NCBI RefSeq assembly: GCF_014203115.1
Contig: NZ_JACHIJ010000001.1
Coordinates: 310,001 to 374,000, forward strand
Reading direction: 5' to 3'
DNA length: 64,000 nt
From: Afipia massiliensis
GTDB taxonomy: Bacteria > Pseudomonadota > Alphaproteobacteria > Rhizobiales > Xanthobacteraceae
A program made the translations under genes and the position numbers. Numbering within the stretch: position 1 is the stretch's first letter; each line of letters starts with the position of its first letter. The notes below the pieces were generated by a model. That model saw nothing but the letters and a program-made list of their open reading frames with translations. It did no database searches and had not been told where the DNA came from. Below, one piece after another: positions 35,395-43,890 of this stretch.

Positions 35395-36177
35395 TCACGC
35401 GGGCAAAATCGAGGAAACGAGAAGTTGGGTGTATGGCTCATGCGGATCGTCCAGCACCTGATCTGTCAATCCGGATTCGATCACCTCACCGCCCTTCATC
35501 ACCATGACCCTGTGCGACAATAGCCGCGCCACGGCAAGGTCGTGTGTGACGATGACGACCGCAAGCCCGAGTTCGTTGACCAGTCCCCGCACCAGATCGA
35601 GCAGCCGCGCCTGAACCGAAACGTCAAGTCCGCCGGTCGGCTCGTCCATGAACACAAGTCGCGGCTCGGTCACAAGATTACGCGCGATCTGGAGCCGCTG
35701 CCGCATCCCGCCCGAGTATGTCTTCGGCGCGTCGTCGATCCGATCCGTCGAAATCTCGACGCGCTCCAGCCACGACGACGACGTTTCACGAATTCGGCCG
35801 TAGTGCCCCCAGCCGACCGCCATCAACCGCTCTCCGACGTTCGCGCCGGCCGACACGGCCATACGAAGTCCCATGGCTGGGTCTTGGTGGACGTAGCCCC
35901 AATCGGTGCGGAACAGAAACCGCCGCTCCGCTTCGCCGAGGGTGGCAAGATCGCGCGTCACGCCGTCGCCCATGCGGTACGATACGCGTCCCTTGCTTGG
36001 CGCAAGCTGCGTGGACAGCATCTGTAGCAGCGTCGACTTCCCCGAGCCGGACTCGCCCACAATGGCAAGCACCTCTCCCGGGTAAAGCTGAAACGAGATG
36101 TTCTTGCAGGCAAGCTGCCGACCATAGGACTTGCTGAGTCCCTCGCAGATGAGCAGCGGCTGATCGTCGTTACTCAT
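35395..36177 (-). CDS. phnK: C-P lyase ABC-type protein PhnK
   Basis: 260 residues. ABC ATPase of the C-P lyase complex that docks on PhnJ. Walker A GESGSGKSTLLQML, signature YSGGMRQRLQIARNLV, Walker B LVFMDEPTGGLDVS. ATG 36177 shares one base with the phnJ stop (TGATG), which excludes the longer upstream frame. Confidence 0.94.
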   Translation of the reverse strand: MSNDDQPLLICEGLSKSYGRQLACKNISFQLYPGEVLAIVGESGSGKSTLLQMLSTQLAPSKGRVSYRMGDGVTRDLATLGEAERRFLFRTDWGYVHQDPAMGLRMAVSAGANVGERLMAVGWGHYGRIRETSSSWLERVEISTDRIDDAPKTYSGGMRQRLQIARNLVTEPRLVFMDEPTGGLDVSVQARLLDLVRGLVNELGLAVVIVTHDLAVARLLSHRVMVMKGGEVIESGLTDQVLDDPHEPYTQLLVSSILPA

Positions 36178-37052
36178 CACGTCACCTGATGATCGGCGCC
36201 GAAACCCGCGCCCTGATGACCGTCCGCGCGGCGCGTTTCGCAGTAATCCGTATCGGAGCAAACAAACATCCGTCCGCCTTTGTCATCAACCACGACTTCA
36301 TCGAGATAGGACGCACCGGATCCGCACAGCGCGCATGGCGCATCGAACCGGTAGGTCTCGAACGGATGATCCTCAAAGTCGAGCGACGTCACTTTGGTGT
36401 GCGGCGGGATCGCATAGATGCGCTTCTCGCGGCCCGCCCCAAACAATTGCAGCGCCGCGCAATCGTCCATCTTTGGGTTGTCGAACTTCGGCGTCGGCGA
36501 CGGGTCCATCACGTAGCGGTCATTGACCTTCACGGGATAAGCATAGGTCGTCGCGATGTGGCCATGCCGCGCGATGTCCTCGTACAACTTGACGTGCATC
36601 AGCCCGTACTCGCCAAGCGCATGCATGCGGCGCGTCTCGGTTTCGCGCGGTTCAAGAAACCGCAGCGGCTCCGGTATCGGGACCTGATAGACCAGAACCT
36701 GGTTGTCGTTCAGCGCCGTTTCGGGAATCCGGTGCCGCGTCTGGATCACGATCGCATCCGAGGTCACCGTGGTGGTCTTTACACCTGCGGTTTTCTCGAA
36801 AAACTTCCGGATCGAAATCGCGTTCGTCGTGTCGTCCGAGCCTTGATCGATCACCTTCAGGATATCATCGCGGCCAAGAATCGCCGCTGTCACCTGCACG
36901 CCGCCGGTGCCCCAGCCATAAGGCATCGGCATCTCGCGGCTGGCGAACGGCACCTGATAGCCGGGTATGGCGATTGCCTTGAGAATTGCTCGGCGAATCA
37001 TCCGCTTGGTCTGCTCATCCAGATAGGCGAAATTATAAACCGGTGCGTTCAT
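36177..37052 (-). CDS. phnJ: Carbon-phosphorus lyase PhnJ (radical SAM)
   Basis: 291 residues, the catalytic subunit that breaks the C-P bond using a [4Fe-4S] cluster and SAM. The C-terminal cysteine set CALCGSG ... FVCSDTDYCETRR supplies the cluster ligands and the catalytic thiol. GYQVPFASREMPMPYGWGTG is the strongly conserved N-terminal part. The ATG overlaps the phnI stop (ATGA). Size matches E. coli PhnJ. Confidence 0.97.
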   Translation of the reverse strand: MNAPVYNFAYLDEQTKRMIRRAILKAIAIPGYQVPFASREMPMPYGWGTGGVQVTAAILGRDDILKVIDQGSDDTTNAISIRKFFEKTAGVKTTTVTSDAIVIQTRHRIPETALNDNQVLVYQVPIPEPLRFLEPRETETRRMHALGEYGLMHVKLYEDIARHGHIATTYAYPVKVNDRYVMDPSPTPKFDNPKMDDCAALQLFGAGREKRIYAIPPHTKVTSLDFEDHPFETYRFDAPCALCGSGASYLDEVVVDDKGGRMFVCSDTDYCETRRADGHQGAGFGADHQVT

Positions 37053-38155
37053 TCCGCAGCCTCCGCGAGCGTGACATCGCTATCCTTCGCAGCCTCAAAC
37101 TCCTTGCGCAGCTTCCGCAGAAGGCCTAGTTCGGACTGGAAGTCCACATAGTGCGGCAACTTGAGGTGCTCGACGAATCCCGTCGCCTGCACGTTATCGG
37201 AGTGCGACATGACGAATTCCTCGTCCTGCGCTGGCGATCGCGCTTCTTCGCCGAGTTCACGTGCACGAAGCGAACGATCTACCAGGGCCATCGACATGGT
37301 CTTGCGTTCACTTTGACCGAAAGAAAGACCATAGCCTCGCGTAAAGCACGGTGCCGCCGTGGCCGACCCCTTGAACTGGTTCACCATCTGACATTCCGTC
37401 AGCGTGATCGATCCAAGCGGGACAGCAAAGCCAGCGTCTTCCACCATGAATTCGACCTCTACATCGCCGAAACGAATTTCGCCGGCGAATGGATGGGTCC
37501 GACCGAATCCGCGTTGAGTTGAATAGCCCAACGCCAACAGGAAGCCCTCGTCGCCGCGCGCAAGATTCTGCAGGCGCAGATCGCGCTCCGCTGGAAAGTT
37601 CAACGGCTCACGCGTCAAATCACCGATTGGCTTGTCAGGATCAGCATCAGGCGATGGCTCGATCAAGCCGTCCGCGCCGAGAATGTCGGTTACGCGCGGC
37701 ATCGACGCATCATCCACATCGCCCCGAGCGGGCGCGGGCACCGGCGTGTCCTGCGTCAATGACGGATCCAGCAGCCGATGCGTGTAGTCGAATGTCGGCC
37801 CAAGAATTTGCCCTCCAGGAATATCCTTGAATGTCGATGAGACACGGCGGCGCACCTGCATGGCTGCGGTATTGAGCGGTTCGGTCGCGCCAAACCGTGG
37901 CAGCGTGGCGCGGAACGCGCGCAGCAGGAAAATCGCCTCGATCAGGTCGCCTCGCGCCTGCTTGATCGCCAGCGCCGCAAGTTCGCGGTCATAGAGCGAG
38001 CCTTCGGTCATGACGCGATCGACCGCCAGCGTGAGCTGCTCAGAGATCTGTGCGAGCGAGAGATCAGGTACAGCCGGATCGCCGCGGCGTTCATGCGCCA
38101 GAAGTTGGTGAGCGTTTTCGATGGCGCGCTCGCCACCTTTGACCGCAACATACAT
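37049..38155 (-). CDS. phnI: C-P lyase subunit PhnI
   Basis: 368 residues. PhnI acts as a nucleosidase and, with PhnG, PhnH and PhnL, couples phosphonate to ATP. The opening MYVAVKGGERAIENAHQLL and the middle segment GSITLTECQMVNQFKGSATAAP are typical, as is the QATGFVEHLKLPHYVDFQSE stretch near the C-terminus. Starts three bases after phnH ends. Confidence 0.96.
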   Translation of the reverse strand: MYVAVKGGERAIENAHQLLAHERRGDPAVPDLSLAQISEQLTLAVDRVMTEGSLYDRELAALAIKQARGDLIEAIFLLRAFRATLPRFGATEPLNTAAMQVRRRVSSTFKDIPGGQILGPTFDYTHRLLDPSLTQDTPVPAPARGDVDDASMPRVTDILGADGLIEPSPDADPDKPIGDLTREPLNFPAERDLRLQNLARGDEGFLLALGYSTQRGFGRTHPFAGEIRFGDVEVEFMVEDAGFAVPLGSITLTECQMVNQFKGSATAAPCFTRGYGLSFGQSERKTMSMALVDRSLRARELGEEARSPAQDEEFVMSHSDNVQATGFVEHLKLPHYVDFQSELGLLRKLRKEFEAAKDSDVTLAEAAE

Positions 38156-38158
38156 GAC

Positions 38159-38773
38159 TCAAGTCCCCTTTACGGTGACGCGTGTGCTGCGCGGCAAGGC
38201 CACGAGTTCAGTCCCGCACGTCAACAGCAAATCGATCCCGCGCGGGAATAGCGCGCTATTGGTCTGCATACGTTCGGCAAAGTCGGGTGGCAGCGCACCG
38301 GCGCGCAACGACGCCATGCCCTTGATACCTGGACCACAAAGAACCAGTTCAGGCCCCTTGGTCAGTGTTTCGACCTGAATCAAAAGTGTCGTCGATTGAT
38401 CAGGGTATTCCGGCGTTCCGAGAGCGAAGTCCGCAAAATCCGGCAAATTGGTACCGTTGTGGATCAGGGCAAAAGCTGCGCGGGACGCGTCAGTGGTGAG
38501 CGGCGCGTCGCTATGAAACCGCAACCATTCGGAAATTGCCGGAATCCCGGCGAAATGATTGTCCAGCCAGACAGGTGTATCATGATCGAACAGAGTGAGT
38601 GCTACCGCGGCGGTCGCCTGCATCAACGGCGATGATGCATGCACCGTATCGGCGATTGCCTGAATCGAACCGGGCCGCGCCAGCGCATTCATCACGCGAC
38701 GAAACACCGATTGCGACGAAAGCACGGGATCGGTCAAACCTGAGCTGGATTCAAGATTCGCGTGAAGCGCCAT
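38159..38773 (-). CDS. phnH: C-P lyase subunit PhnH
   Basis: 204 residues. Core subunit of C-P lyase, without a known separate activity. Recognised by DPVLSSQSVFRRVMNALARPG and LTLFDHDTPVWLD, and by FPRGIDLLLTCGTELVALPR near the end. It begins two bases after the phnG stop. Confidence 0.95.
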   Translation of the reverse strand: MALHANLESSSGLTDPVLSSQSVFRRVMNALARPGSIQAIADTVHASSPLMQATAAVALTLFDHDTPVWLDNHFAGIPAISEWLRFHSDAPLTTDASRAAFALIHNGTNLPDFADFALGTPEYPDQSTTLLIQVETLTKGPELVLCGPGIKGMASLRAGALPPDFAERMQTNSALFPRGIDLLLTCGTELVALPRSTRVTVKGT

Positions 38774-38775
38774 CG

Positions 38776-39237
38776 TCAGCCCTCGCCTCTTACCAGCGTG
38801 TAGAAATCGACCCGCGTCGCGGCCGTCTCAGCGGCCTGTTGGCTACGCGTCGTCTCGCGCTCTTGCCGTAGCGGCGCGACAACTTTCTGTTCAATCTCGG
38901 CCGCTAAGTCGCCGCTCTGAATCAGCGCGTCGCACAGGGCGATCAGCCGGGCCTTCTCGCCGTCGCGCCCCAGTACGTAGCCAAATCCCACCTCGCCAGA
39001 GGCGAGACGCACCGCCGCTCGCGATACGCTGGCCTCGCCAAGGTTGAACGGCGCGCCGTCACCACCAATCCGCCCTCGGATCATGACGAGGCCGCTCTCA
39101 GGCTGACGCGCCAGCTCGTGCGATGGAAGGTCAATCGTTACCAGACATGCCGCTATCCGTTCCGTCGGCGCATGTGCCAGGACCGACATGGCGTCGCGGC
39201 GACGGGCTTGCTGCGGATCTAAATGGGGTTGGATCAT
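38776..39237 (-). CDS. phnG: C-P lyase subunit PhnG
   Basis: 153 residues, core subunit of C-P lyase and first gene of the operon. Conserved segments: RRDAMSVLAHAPTERI, ESGLVMIRGRIGGDGAPFNLGEA and GFGYVLGRDGEKARLIALCDAL. Its promoter region up to phnF carries a perfect palindrome and a Pho box. Confidence 0.94.
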   Translation of the reverse strand: MIQPHLDPQQARRRDAMSVLAHAPTERIAACLVTIDLPSHELARQPESGLVMIRGRIGGDGAPFNLGEASVSRAAVRLASGEVGFGYVLGRDGEKARLIALCDALIQSGDLAAEIEQKVVAPLRQERETTRSQQAAETAATRVDFYTLVRGEG

Positions 39238-39255
39238 GTCCGACTTGCCGATTCC

Positions 39256-39281
39256 AAGTTGTCTATGTTAATAGACAACTT
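39256..39281. promoter_or_regulatory. Perfect palindrome, probable PhnF operator
   Basis: AAGTTGTCTAT and ATAGACAACTT form a perfect 11-bp inverted repeat around GTTA, 18 bases before the phnG start. The GTCTA...TAGAC core fits HutC-type GntR operators. Its position between the Pho box and phnG suggests repression of phnG-N, and possibly of phnF, by PhnF. Confidence 0.78.
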
Positions 39282-39294
39282 CGTAACGCATGGC

Positions 39295-39313
39295 CATGAC
39301 AATCTGGTGACAC
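39295..39313 (-). promoter_or_regulatory. Pho box upstream of phnG
   Basis: On the minus strand GTGTCACCAGATTGTCATG contains two TGTCA elements exactly 11 bases apart, as in PhoB sites. It lies 58 bases before the phnG ATG, with the PhnF-type palindrome in between. Confidence 0.75.
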
Positions 39314-39362
39314 CGGACATGATTTTCACAGCGCAACAGGTGCATCACAACGAGTGGCAATC

Positions 39363-40094
39363 ATGAGCCTAACCGGCGAAACCAATACCGGTGTGGCGCT
39401 TTGGCGACGCGTGGCGGATTCCATCGAGCAAGGTATCGCCGATGGAACGTATGCACGTGACACGCGCCTCCCCGGCGAACTGGAGATCGCGGAAGCCCAT
39501 CGCGTCAACCGCCATACGGTGCGCCGCGCCCTCGCGGCTCTTGCCGAGCGAGGGCTGGTGCGCGCCGAACGTGGCAGCGGCACCTATGTCGAAGTGCCGC
39601 CCATCGCCTATCCGCTGCGCTCACGCACGCGGTTTTCGGAGATTGTTGGAGCCGGTGGGCAGGAAGCCGGCGGTCAACTGCTCAGCGCGTCTATTGAATC
39701 CGCGCCGCGAGAACTGGCGAAGCGACTGGCTCTCAAGGCAGATGCATCGCTCCTGCGGATCGACGCCCTGCGAATGGCAAATCGCATTCCTATCTGCCTT
39801 GGAACCACGTGGCTCGATGCAAACCGTTTCGCGGATGGCGGACGGATCTACGAAAAGACCCGGTCAATGACCAAACTGCTGGCCCATTTTGGTGTGCGTG
39901 ACTACCGCCGCGAGTGGACCACCGTCTCGGCTGCCATCGCAGACGCCGCGGATGCCGCACGGCTCGACCTCGCTCTGGGACGCCCGGTGCTGGTCGCGGA
40001 CAGTCTTGATACGGAGCCCAACGGCACGCCCCTGCTCACAACACGGGCGCGCTTTGCCGCCGAGCGCGTTCAGTTCGTCATCGAAAATCAGTAG
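39363..40094 (+). CDS. phnF: GntR-family (HutC type) phosphonate regulator PhnF
   Basis: 243 residues. N-terminal winged HTH (VALWRRVADSIEQGIADGTY, RLPGELEIAEAHRVNRHTVRRAL) and C-terminal UTRA ligand domain (LLRIDALRMANRIPICLGTTW). Divergent from phnG, whose promoter holds its probable operator. ATG 39363 is preferred on domain grounds; a GTG at 39354 is in frame and the ribosome site is weak for both. Converges on the phnE gene with eight bases between stops. Confidence 0.92.
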   Translation: MSLTGETNTGVALWRRVADSIEQGIADGTYARDTRLPGELEIAEAHRVNRHTVRRALAALAERGLVRAERGSGTYVEVPPIAYPLRSRTRFSEIVGAGGQEAGGQLLSASIESAPRELAKRLALKADASLLRIDALRMANRIPICLGTTWLDANRFADGGRIYEKTRSMTKLLAHFGVRDYRREWTTVSAAIADAADAARLDLALGRPVLVADSLDTEPNGTPLLTTRARFAAERVQFVIENQ

Positions 40095-40102
40095 TCCGCG
40101 AA

Positions 40103-40954
40103 TTAGTGATGTACATCGCCCGCACGCCCGATAATCGCAAAACGCAGTCGGGTCGAAATGAAATCGATAATTGCGACAGCGACCAGAATCATCAGGATCA
40201 GTGTCGAGACCTTCTGCCATTCCAGCACGCGGATTTGTTCCGCGAGTTGCAGGCCAATGCCGCCCGCGCCGACAATGCCGATGATGGTGGCCGAGCGCGT
40301 GTTGGACTCGATGAAATAGAGAATTTGCCCCGCAAGCACAGGCAGCACCTGCGGCATCAGCCCAAACCGTATTTCATGCAGCTTGCTGCCCCCGGCCGCC
40401 CGGATGCCTTCCACCTGCTTGCGATCCGCCCCCTCGATCGCTTCCGAAAACAGCTTTCCAAACGCGCCGAAATCCGCCGTGGCGATTGCCAGCACGCCGG
40501 CGAATGGTCCGAGCCCCACAACGTTGATCCAGACCAGCGCCCAGATCAACGTATCGACGCCGCGGATCGAGTCCAGAAAGCGCCGTGCGGGGAAACGAAG
40601 AAAAATGGATGGAATTATGTTCCGCGCCGCCAGGAGACTGACCGGCAATGCCAGTACTGCCCCGAGCAGCGTGCCGAGAAACGCGATCGACAGGGTTTCC
40701 CCCATAGCCGCGAGATAGGTCGGAAGCGACGTTCCGGGATCCGGCGGGATCATCAGCATGACGAACCAGCTGAGCTGCCGGAGGCCGGTCATCAGACGAT
40801 CCAGCGAAAAGTCCAGATACCAGCACCCAAACAGAAACAGCGCAAAAGCCGCCACGCCGATGGCCAGCGCCTTCAGCCGCGCCGTATGCGCCCCCTGAAA
40901 AAGCTCCGGGTACTGCGCCGCCAGTTGGGCTGGGTCTCGCGTCACCGGCGTCAT
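40103..40954 (-). CDS. phnE: Phosphonate ABC transporter permease PhnE (second copy)
   Basis: 283-residue permease. About six membrane segments; the EAA-type loop GIRAAGGSKLHEIRFGLMPQVLPV is typical for PhnE. ATG 40954 overlaps the stop of the other permease (ATGA). Two non-identical PhnE proteins probably form a heterodimeric pore. Confidence 0.94.
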   Translation of the reverse strand: MTPVTRDPAQLAAQYPELFQGAHTARLKALAIGVAAFALFLFGCWYLDFSLDRLMTGLRQLSWFVMLMIPPDPGTSLPTYLAAMGETLSIAFLGTLLGAVLALPVSLLAARNIIPSIFLRFPARRFLDSIRGVDTLIWALVWINVVGLGPFAGVLAIATADFGAFGKLFSEAIEGADRKQVEGIRAAGGSKLHEIRFGLMPQVLPVLAGQILYFIESNTRSATIIGIVGAGGIGLQLAEQIRVLEWQKVSTLILMILVAVAIIDFISTRLRFAIIGRAGDVHH

Positions 40955-41853
40955 GTGCGCTGCTCCACGCCAAACAAACGCCCGCGCAGCCACCCGGTGA
41001 GAATGTCGATGATGAAGACCGTGACGATAATCATCAGCAGAATGGCGCTGACGTCGGAGTAAAAGAACTTGCGCACCGCACCCACAAGTTCCTGGCCGAT
41101 GCCGCCGGCACCGACAAACCCCATCACCGACGCTTCGCGCACATTGATCTCGAAGCGCAGCAACGTATAGCTCGCGAAACCCGGCATCACCTGCGGCAGC
41201 ACCGCAAAGCGGATGGAAGACATCCAGCTCGCGCCCGTGGACCGGACACCTTCCAGCGGCTTCATGTCAATATTTTCAGCTTGCTCCGAATAGAGCTTGC
41301 CCAGCGCGCCGATCGAATGAATGGCAATGGCCAATACACCCGCCATAGGCCCGAGGCCAAACGCGATCACAAAGATCAAGGCGAACACGATGCTCGGAAC
41401 GGTTCGGCAGAACTCCATGACCCTGCGCACAACAAACCGAGGGCCGGGATGCGGCGACAGATTGGTCGCAGCGAAAAAATTCAGGCTAAATGCGCCGACC
41501 GCACCGATGGTGGTGCCGACATAGCTCAACAGCAGAGTCTCCGCGAGCAACTTCAGCCACTTCTGCCAACCCCAAAACCACTCAGCGGGGTCGGTCCAGA
41601 CTCTGCTGCCGGTATCGAGATTCAATATCCGATCGAAATAGCCGACAAAATTGCCGATCTTGTCGACAAAAATCCTCGGTGCGACTTCCGCGCCGAGGCT
41701 AGCGACGATCAGCAGTGCCACGAAGACTACGAGGCCCGCCGCAAAACGCAAACGCTTGCGTGCGACAGCTGCGTCATACGCGGCTTCGAGCGCCGCGATC
41801 TGCTGCGGGGGATAGCTGGAAAGGCTGATCGTCAATTTGGTCACTCTACGCAC
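40951..41853 (-). CDS. phnE: Phosphonate ABC transporter permease PhnE (first copy)
   Basis: 300-residue permease with an N-terminal cytoplasmic helix, a periplasmic insertion of about 50 residues (RIFVDKIGNFVGYFDRIL) and the EAA-type loop GVRSTGASWMSSIRFAVLPQVMP. No ATG fits: GTG at 41853 or 41844 are the candidates and neither has a strong ribosome site. It lies 47 bases after phnD. Confidence 0.93.
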   Translation of the reverse strand: MRRVTKLTISLSSYPPQQIAALEAAYDAAVARKRLRFAAGLVVFVALLIVASLGAEVAPRIFVDKIGNFVGYFDRILNLDTGSRVWTDPAEWFWGWQKWLKLLAETLLLSYVGTTIGAVGAFSLNFFAATNLSPHPGPRFVVRRVMEFCRTVPSIVFALIFVIAFGLGPMAGVLAIAIHSIGALGKLYSEQAENIDMKPLEGVRSTGASWMSSIRFAVLPQVMPGFASYTLLRFEINVREASVMGFVGAGGIGQELVGAVRKFFYSDVSAILLMIIVTVFIIDILTGWLRGRLFGVEQRT

Positions 41854-41900
41854 AAAGGAAGAAGGACCAGACCTGCAAAAGGTCCGGTCCCTCGTTCAAA

Positions 41901-42839
41901 TCAGGAGGCTTTCCTCTTCCGAAGGCTATCGACGAACTTGATTAGTTCGATCATGCCGTCCCAATCCTTGGTGGTCGCGGCGTTGAAGTCCTTCTTCTGT
42001 CCGTCGGACAGCCTCTCGAAGGCGGCCTTGTCTTTGGTCGGCACTGCGAAGAAAGCCTTCTCGATGCCGGCCTTCAGATCGGCGGGCATGTCTGTCAGGA
42101 CAGCATAAGGGCCGTTGAGGATCGGGGCGGACTTTTGAACGATCCGGAAGTCCTCCTTCTTCATTGCCGAGCCGTCTGCATTCTTCAGCATGCCCTTGGT
42201 CAGCATCTGTGCAAGCGTCGAATCGTTGTCGGCAGTCCACTGATTGGCGGCGACGTCGATGGTGCCTTGCGAGAGCGCAAGCAACGCGTTCTCGTGGCTT
42301 CCGGTGTACACCACCTTGCCAAAATACGATTCGGCGTCGGTAATCTGCATCTTGTTCAGTTCGAACCGTGGCACGTTGTTACCGGAAGTAGAGTTGGGAT
42401 CGACCAGGCCGAGATTCTTGCCCTTCATATCGTCGATGCTTTTGTAGGGGCTCTTGGCCAGCACAAAGAACATCGAGTAGTAGCCGGTGGTTCCGTCGAT
42501 ATTGCGATCGTTGGCGAAGGCTTCGGTCTTGACGCCGGTCATACGGGCCCGCGCGAACGACGCGGAGCCATGGCTCGCGATATGAATCGCGCCGGTTCGC
42601 TGGCCTTCGATGACGGCTGCATAGTCGTTGGCGATGCGCAAGTTCACCTTCACGCCGAGCTCCTTGCTCAGGTAAGTGATGAACGGAGCCCAGCGCTCGG
42701 TCACGCCCGATGCGTTTTCAGCAGGAACCACCGCAAAAGTGAGTTCGGGATACTTGGCCTTCCAGTCTTGCGCGAACGAAGCGGTGGCGCTAAAGGCAAG
42801 CGCAGCGGCGCCGGCAATGACGGTGCGACGATTGATCAT
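41901..42839 (-). CDS. phnD: Phosphonate ABC transporter substrate-binding protein PhnD
   Basis: 312-residue periplasmic binding protein. Signal peptide NRRTVIAGAAALAFSATASFAQ is followed by LTFAVVPAENASGVTERWAPF and LVDPNSTSGNNVPRFELNK, the PhnD ligand loop. It delivers phosphonates or phosphite to the two PhnE permeases. Located 45 bases after phnC. Confidence 0.95.
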   Translation of the reverse strand: MINRRTVIAGAAALAFSATASFAQDWKAKYPELTFAVVPAENASGVTERWAPFITYLSKELGVKVNLRIANDYAAVIEGQRTGAIHIASHGSASFARARMTGVKTEAFANDRNIDGTTGYYSMFFVLAKSPYKSIDDMKGKNLGLVDPNSTSGNNVPRFELNKMQITDAESYFGKVVYTGSHENALLALSQGTIDVAANQWTADNDSTLAQMLTKGMLKNADGSAMKKEDFRIVQKSAPILNGPYAVLTDMPADLKAGIEKAFFAVPTKDKAAFERLSDGQKKDFNAATTKDWDGMIELIKFVDSLRKRKAS

Positions 42840-42884
42840 GATGTCCTCTCGGTGAGTCAGATAGGTTCGTTACAGAACAGGAAG

Positions 42885-43694
42885 TTACGCAGCCACACTT
42901 CCGAACGCTGGCGTCAGATCTCCGGGCACGAAGTCCGGCGTCCCGTCCATCACTTCGCCGGCCTCAAGATCATAGAGCTCGCGCGCGATGCTGTCGGTGA
43001 GCGCGGCTGGCGCGCCATCGAACACAATTCGGCCGGCGGACATGCCGATCAGGCGATCACAATAGGTCCTCGCGAGATCCAGGGAATGCAGGTTGCAAAT
43101 CACCGTGATACCGAAATGCTTGTTGATGCGCAGAAGAGCATCCATCACGATGCGGGTGTTGCGGGGGTCGAGCGACGCAATCGGCTCATCCGCCAGAATG
43201 ATATCCGGCTGCTGCACCAAAGCACGCGCGATGGCCACGCGCTGCTGTTGTCCACCCGAGAGCTGGTCTGCGCGCTGCGCAGCCATGGGCATCATGTCGA
43301 ACTGCTCAAGCGCTGAAATCGCGATTGCCTTATCGTCCTGCGGCCAAAGCTGGATCAAAGATCTCCACAGCGGCACGCCGGCAAGGCGTCCCATCAAAAC
43401 GTTGGTCAACACATCGAGCCGTCCAACCAGATTGAACTGCTGAAAGATCATCGCGGAACGTGCCCGCCAGCGACGCAAATCGCGCCCTTGCAGCGCAGTC
43501 ACATCGATCCCTTCAAACAAGATTCGTCCGCGGGTCGGAGTTTCCAGCCGATTGATCATCCGCAGCAGCGTTGACTTCCCGGCTCCCGAGCGGCCGATCA
43601 CGCCGACAAAGCGGCCCGGCTCAATCGAGAAAGAGGCATTGTCGACGGCCGTCTTTGTGCCAAACCGACACGTCAATCCGTCTACCTCAAGCAT
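42885..43694 (-). CDS. phnC: Phosphonate ABC transporter ATP-binding protein PhnC
   Basis: 269 residues. Walker [15 protein letters not shown], signature [16 protein letters not shown], Walker [13 protein letters not shown] and H-loop CNLHSLDLA. First gene of phnCDEE. A weak Pho-box-like element lies upstream at 43742-43758. Confidence 0.95.
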   Translation of the reverse strand: MLEVDGLTCRFGTKTAVDNASFSIEPGRFVGVIGRSGAGKSTLLRMINRLETPTRGRILFEGIDVTALQGRDLRRWRARSAMIFQQFNLVGRLDVLTNVLMGRLAGVPLWRSLIQLWPQDDKAIAISALEQFDMMPMAAQRADQLSGGQQQRVAIARALVQQPDIILADEPIASLDPRNTRIVMDALLRINKHFGITVICNLHSLDLARTYCDRLIGMSAGRIVFDGAPAALTDSIARELYDLEAGEVMDGTPDFVPGDLTPAFGSVAA

Positions 43695-43741
43695 GCGCCG
43701 ACTCCGTTTATGTAACCTCCCCCCTCGCTAGCGTGCGTTTC

Positions 43742-43758
43742 CTACAGTTGTGTGACAT
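43742..43758 (-). promoter_or_regulatory. Weak Pho box candidate upstream of phnC
   Basis: On the minus strand ATGTCACACAACTGTAG has one full TGTCA and a partial TGT element 11 bases later. It is 48 bases before the phnC ATG. Weaker than the pstS and phnG boxes. Confidence 0.45.
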
Positions 43759-43814
43759 GACGACTTGCCAAGGCCGATCTGCCCGAAATCGCAAATCCTG
43801 TGATGAAAATCCCA

Positions 43815-43832
43815 GTGTCATTCAAACTTCAC
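43815..43832 (+). promoter_or_regulatory. Pho box candidate upstream of the second phnM
   Basis: GTGTCATTCAAACTTCAC fits the PhoB pattern: TGTCAT, four bases, then an imperfect CTGTCAC at 11-base spacing. It lies 59 bases before the ATG of the phnM paralog at 43891. Confidence 0.55.
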
Positions 43833-43890
43833 ACCGTCGTCATGAAGACTCCCGATGACGTGATCTCCTTGGTTTGAAAGCAGTTGGCGC

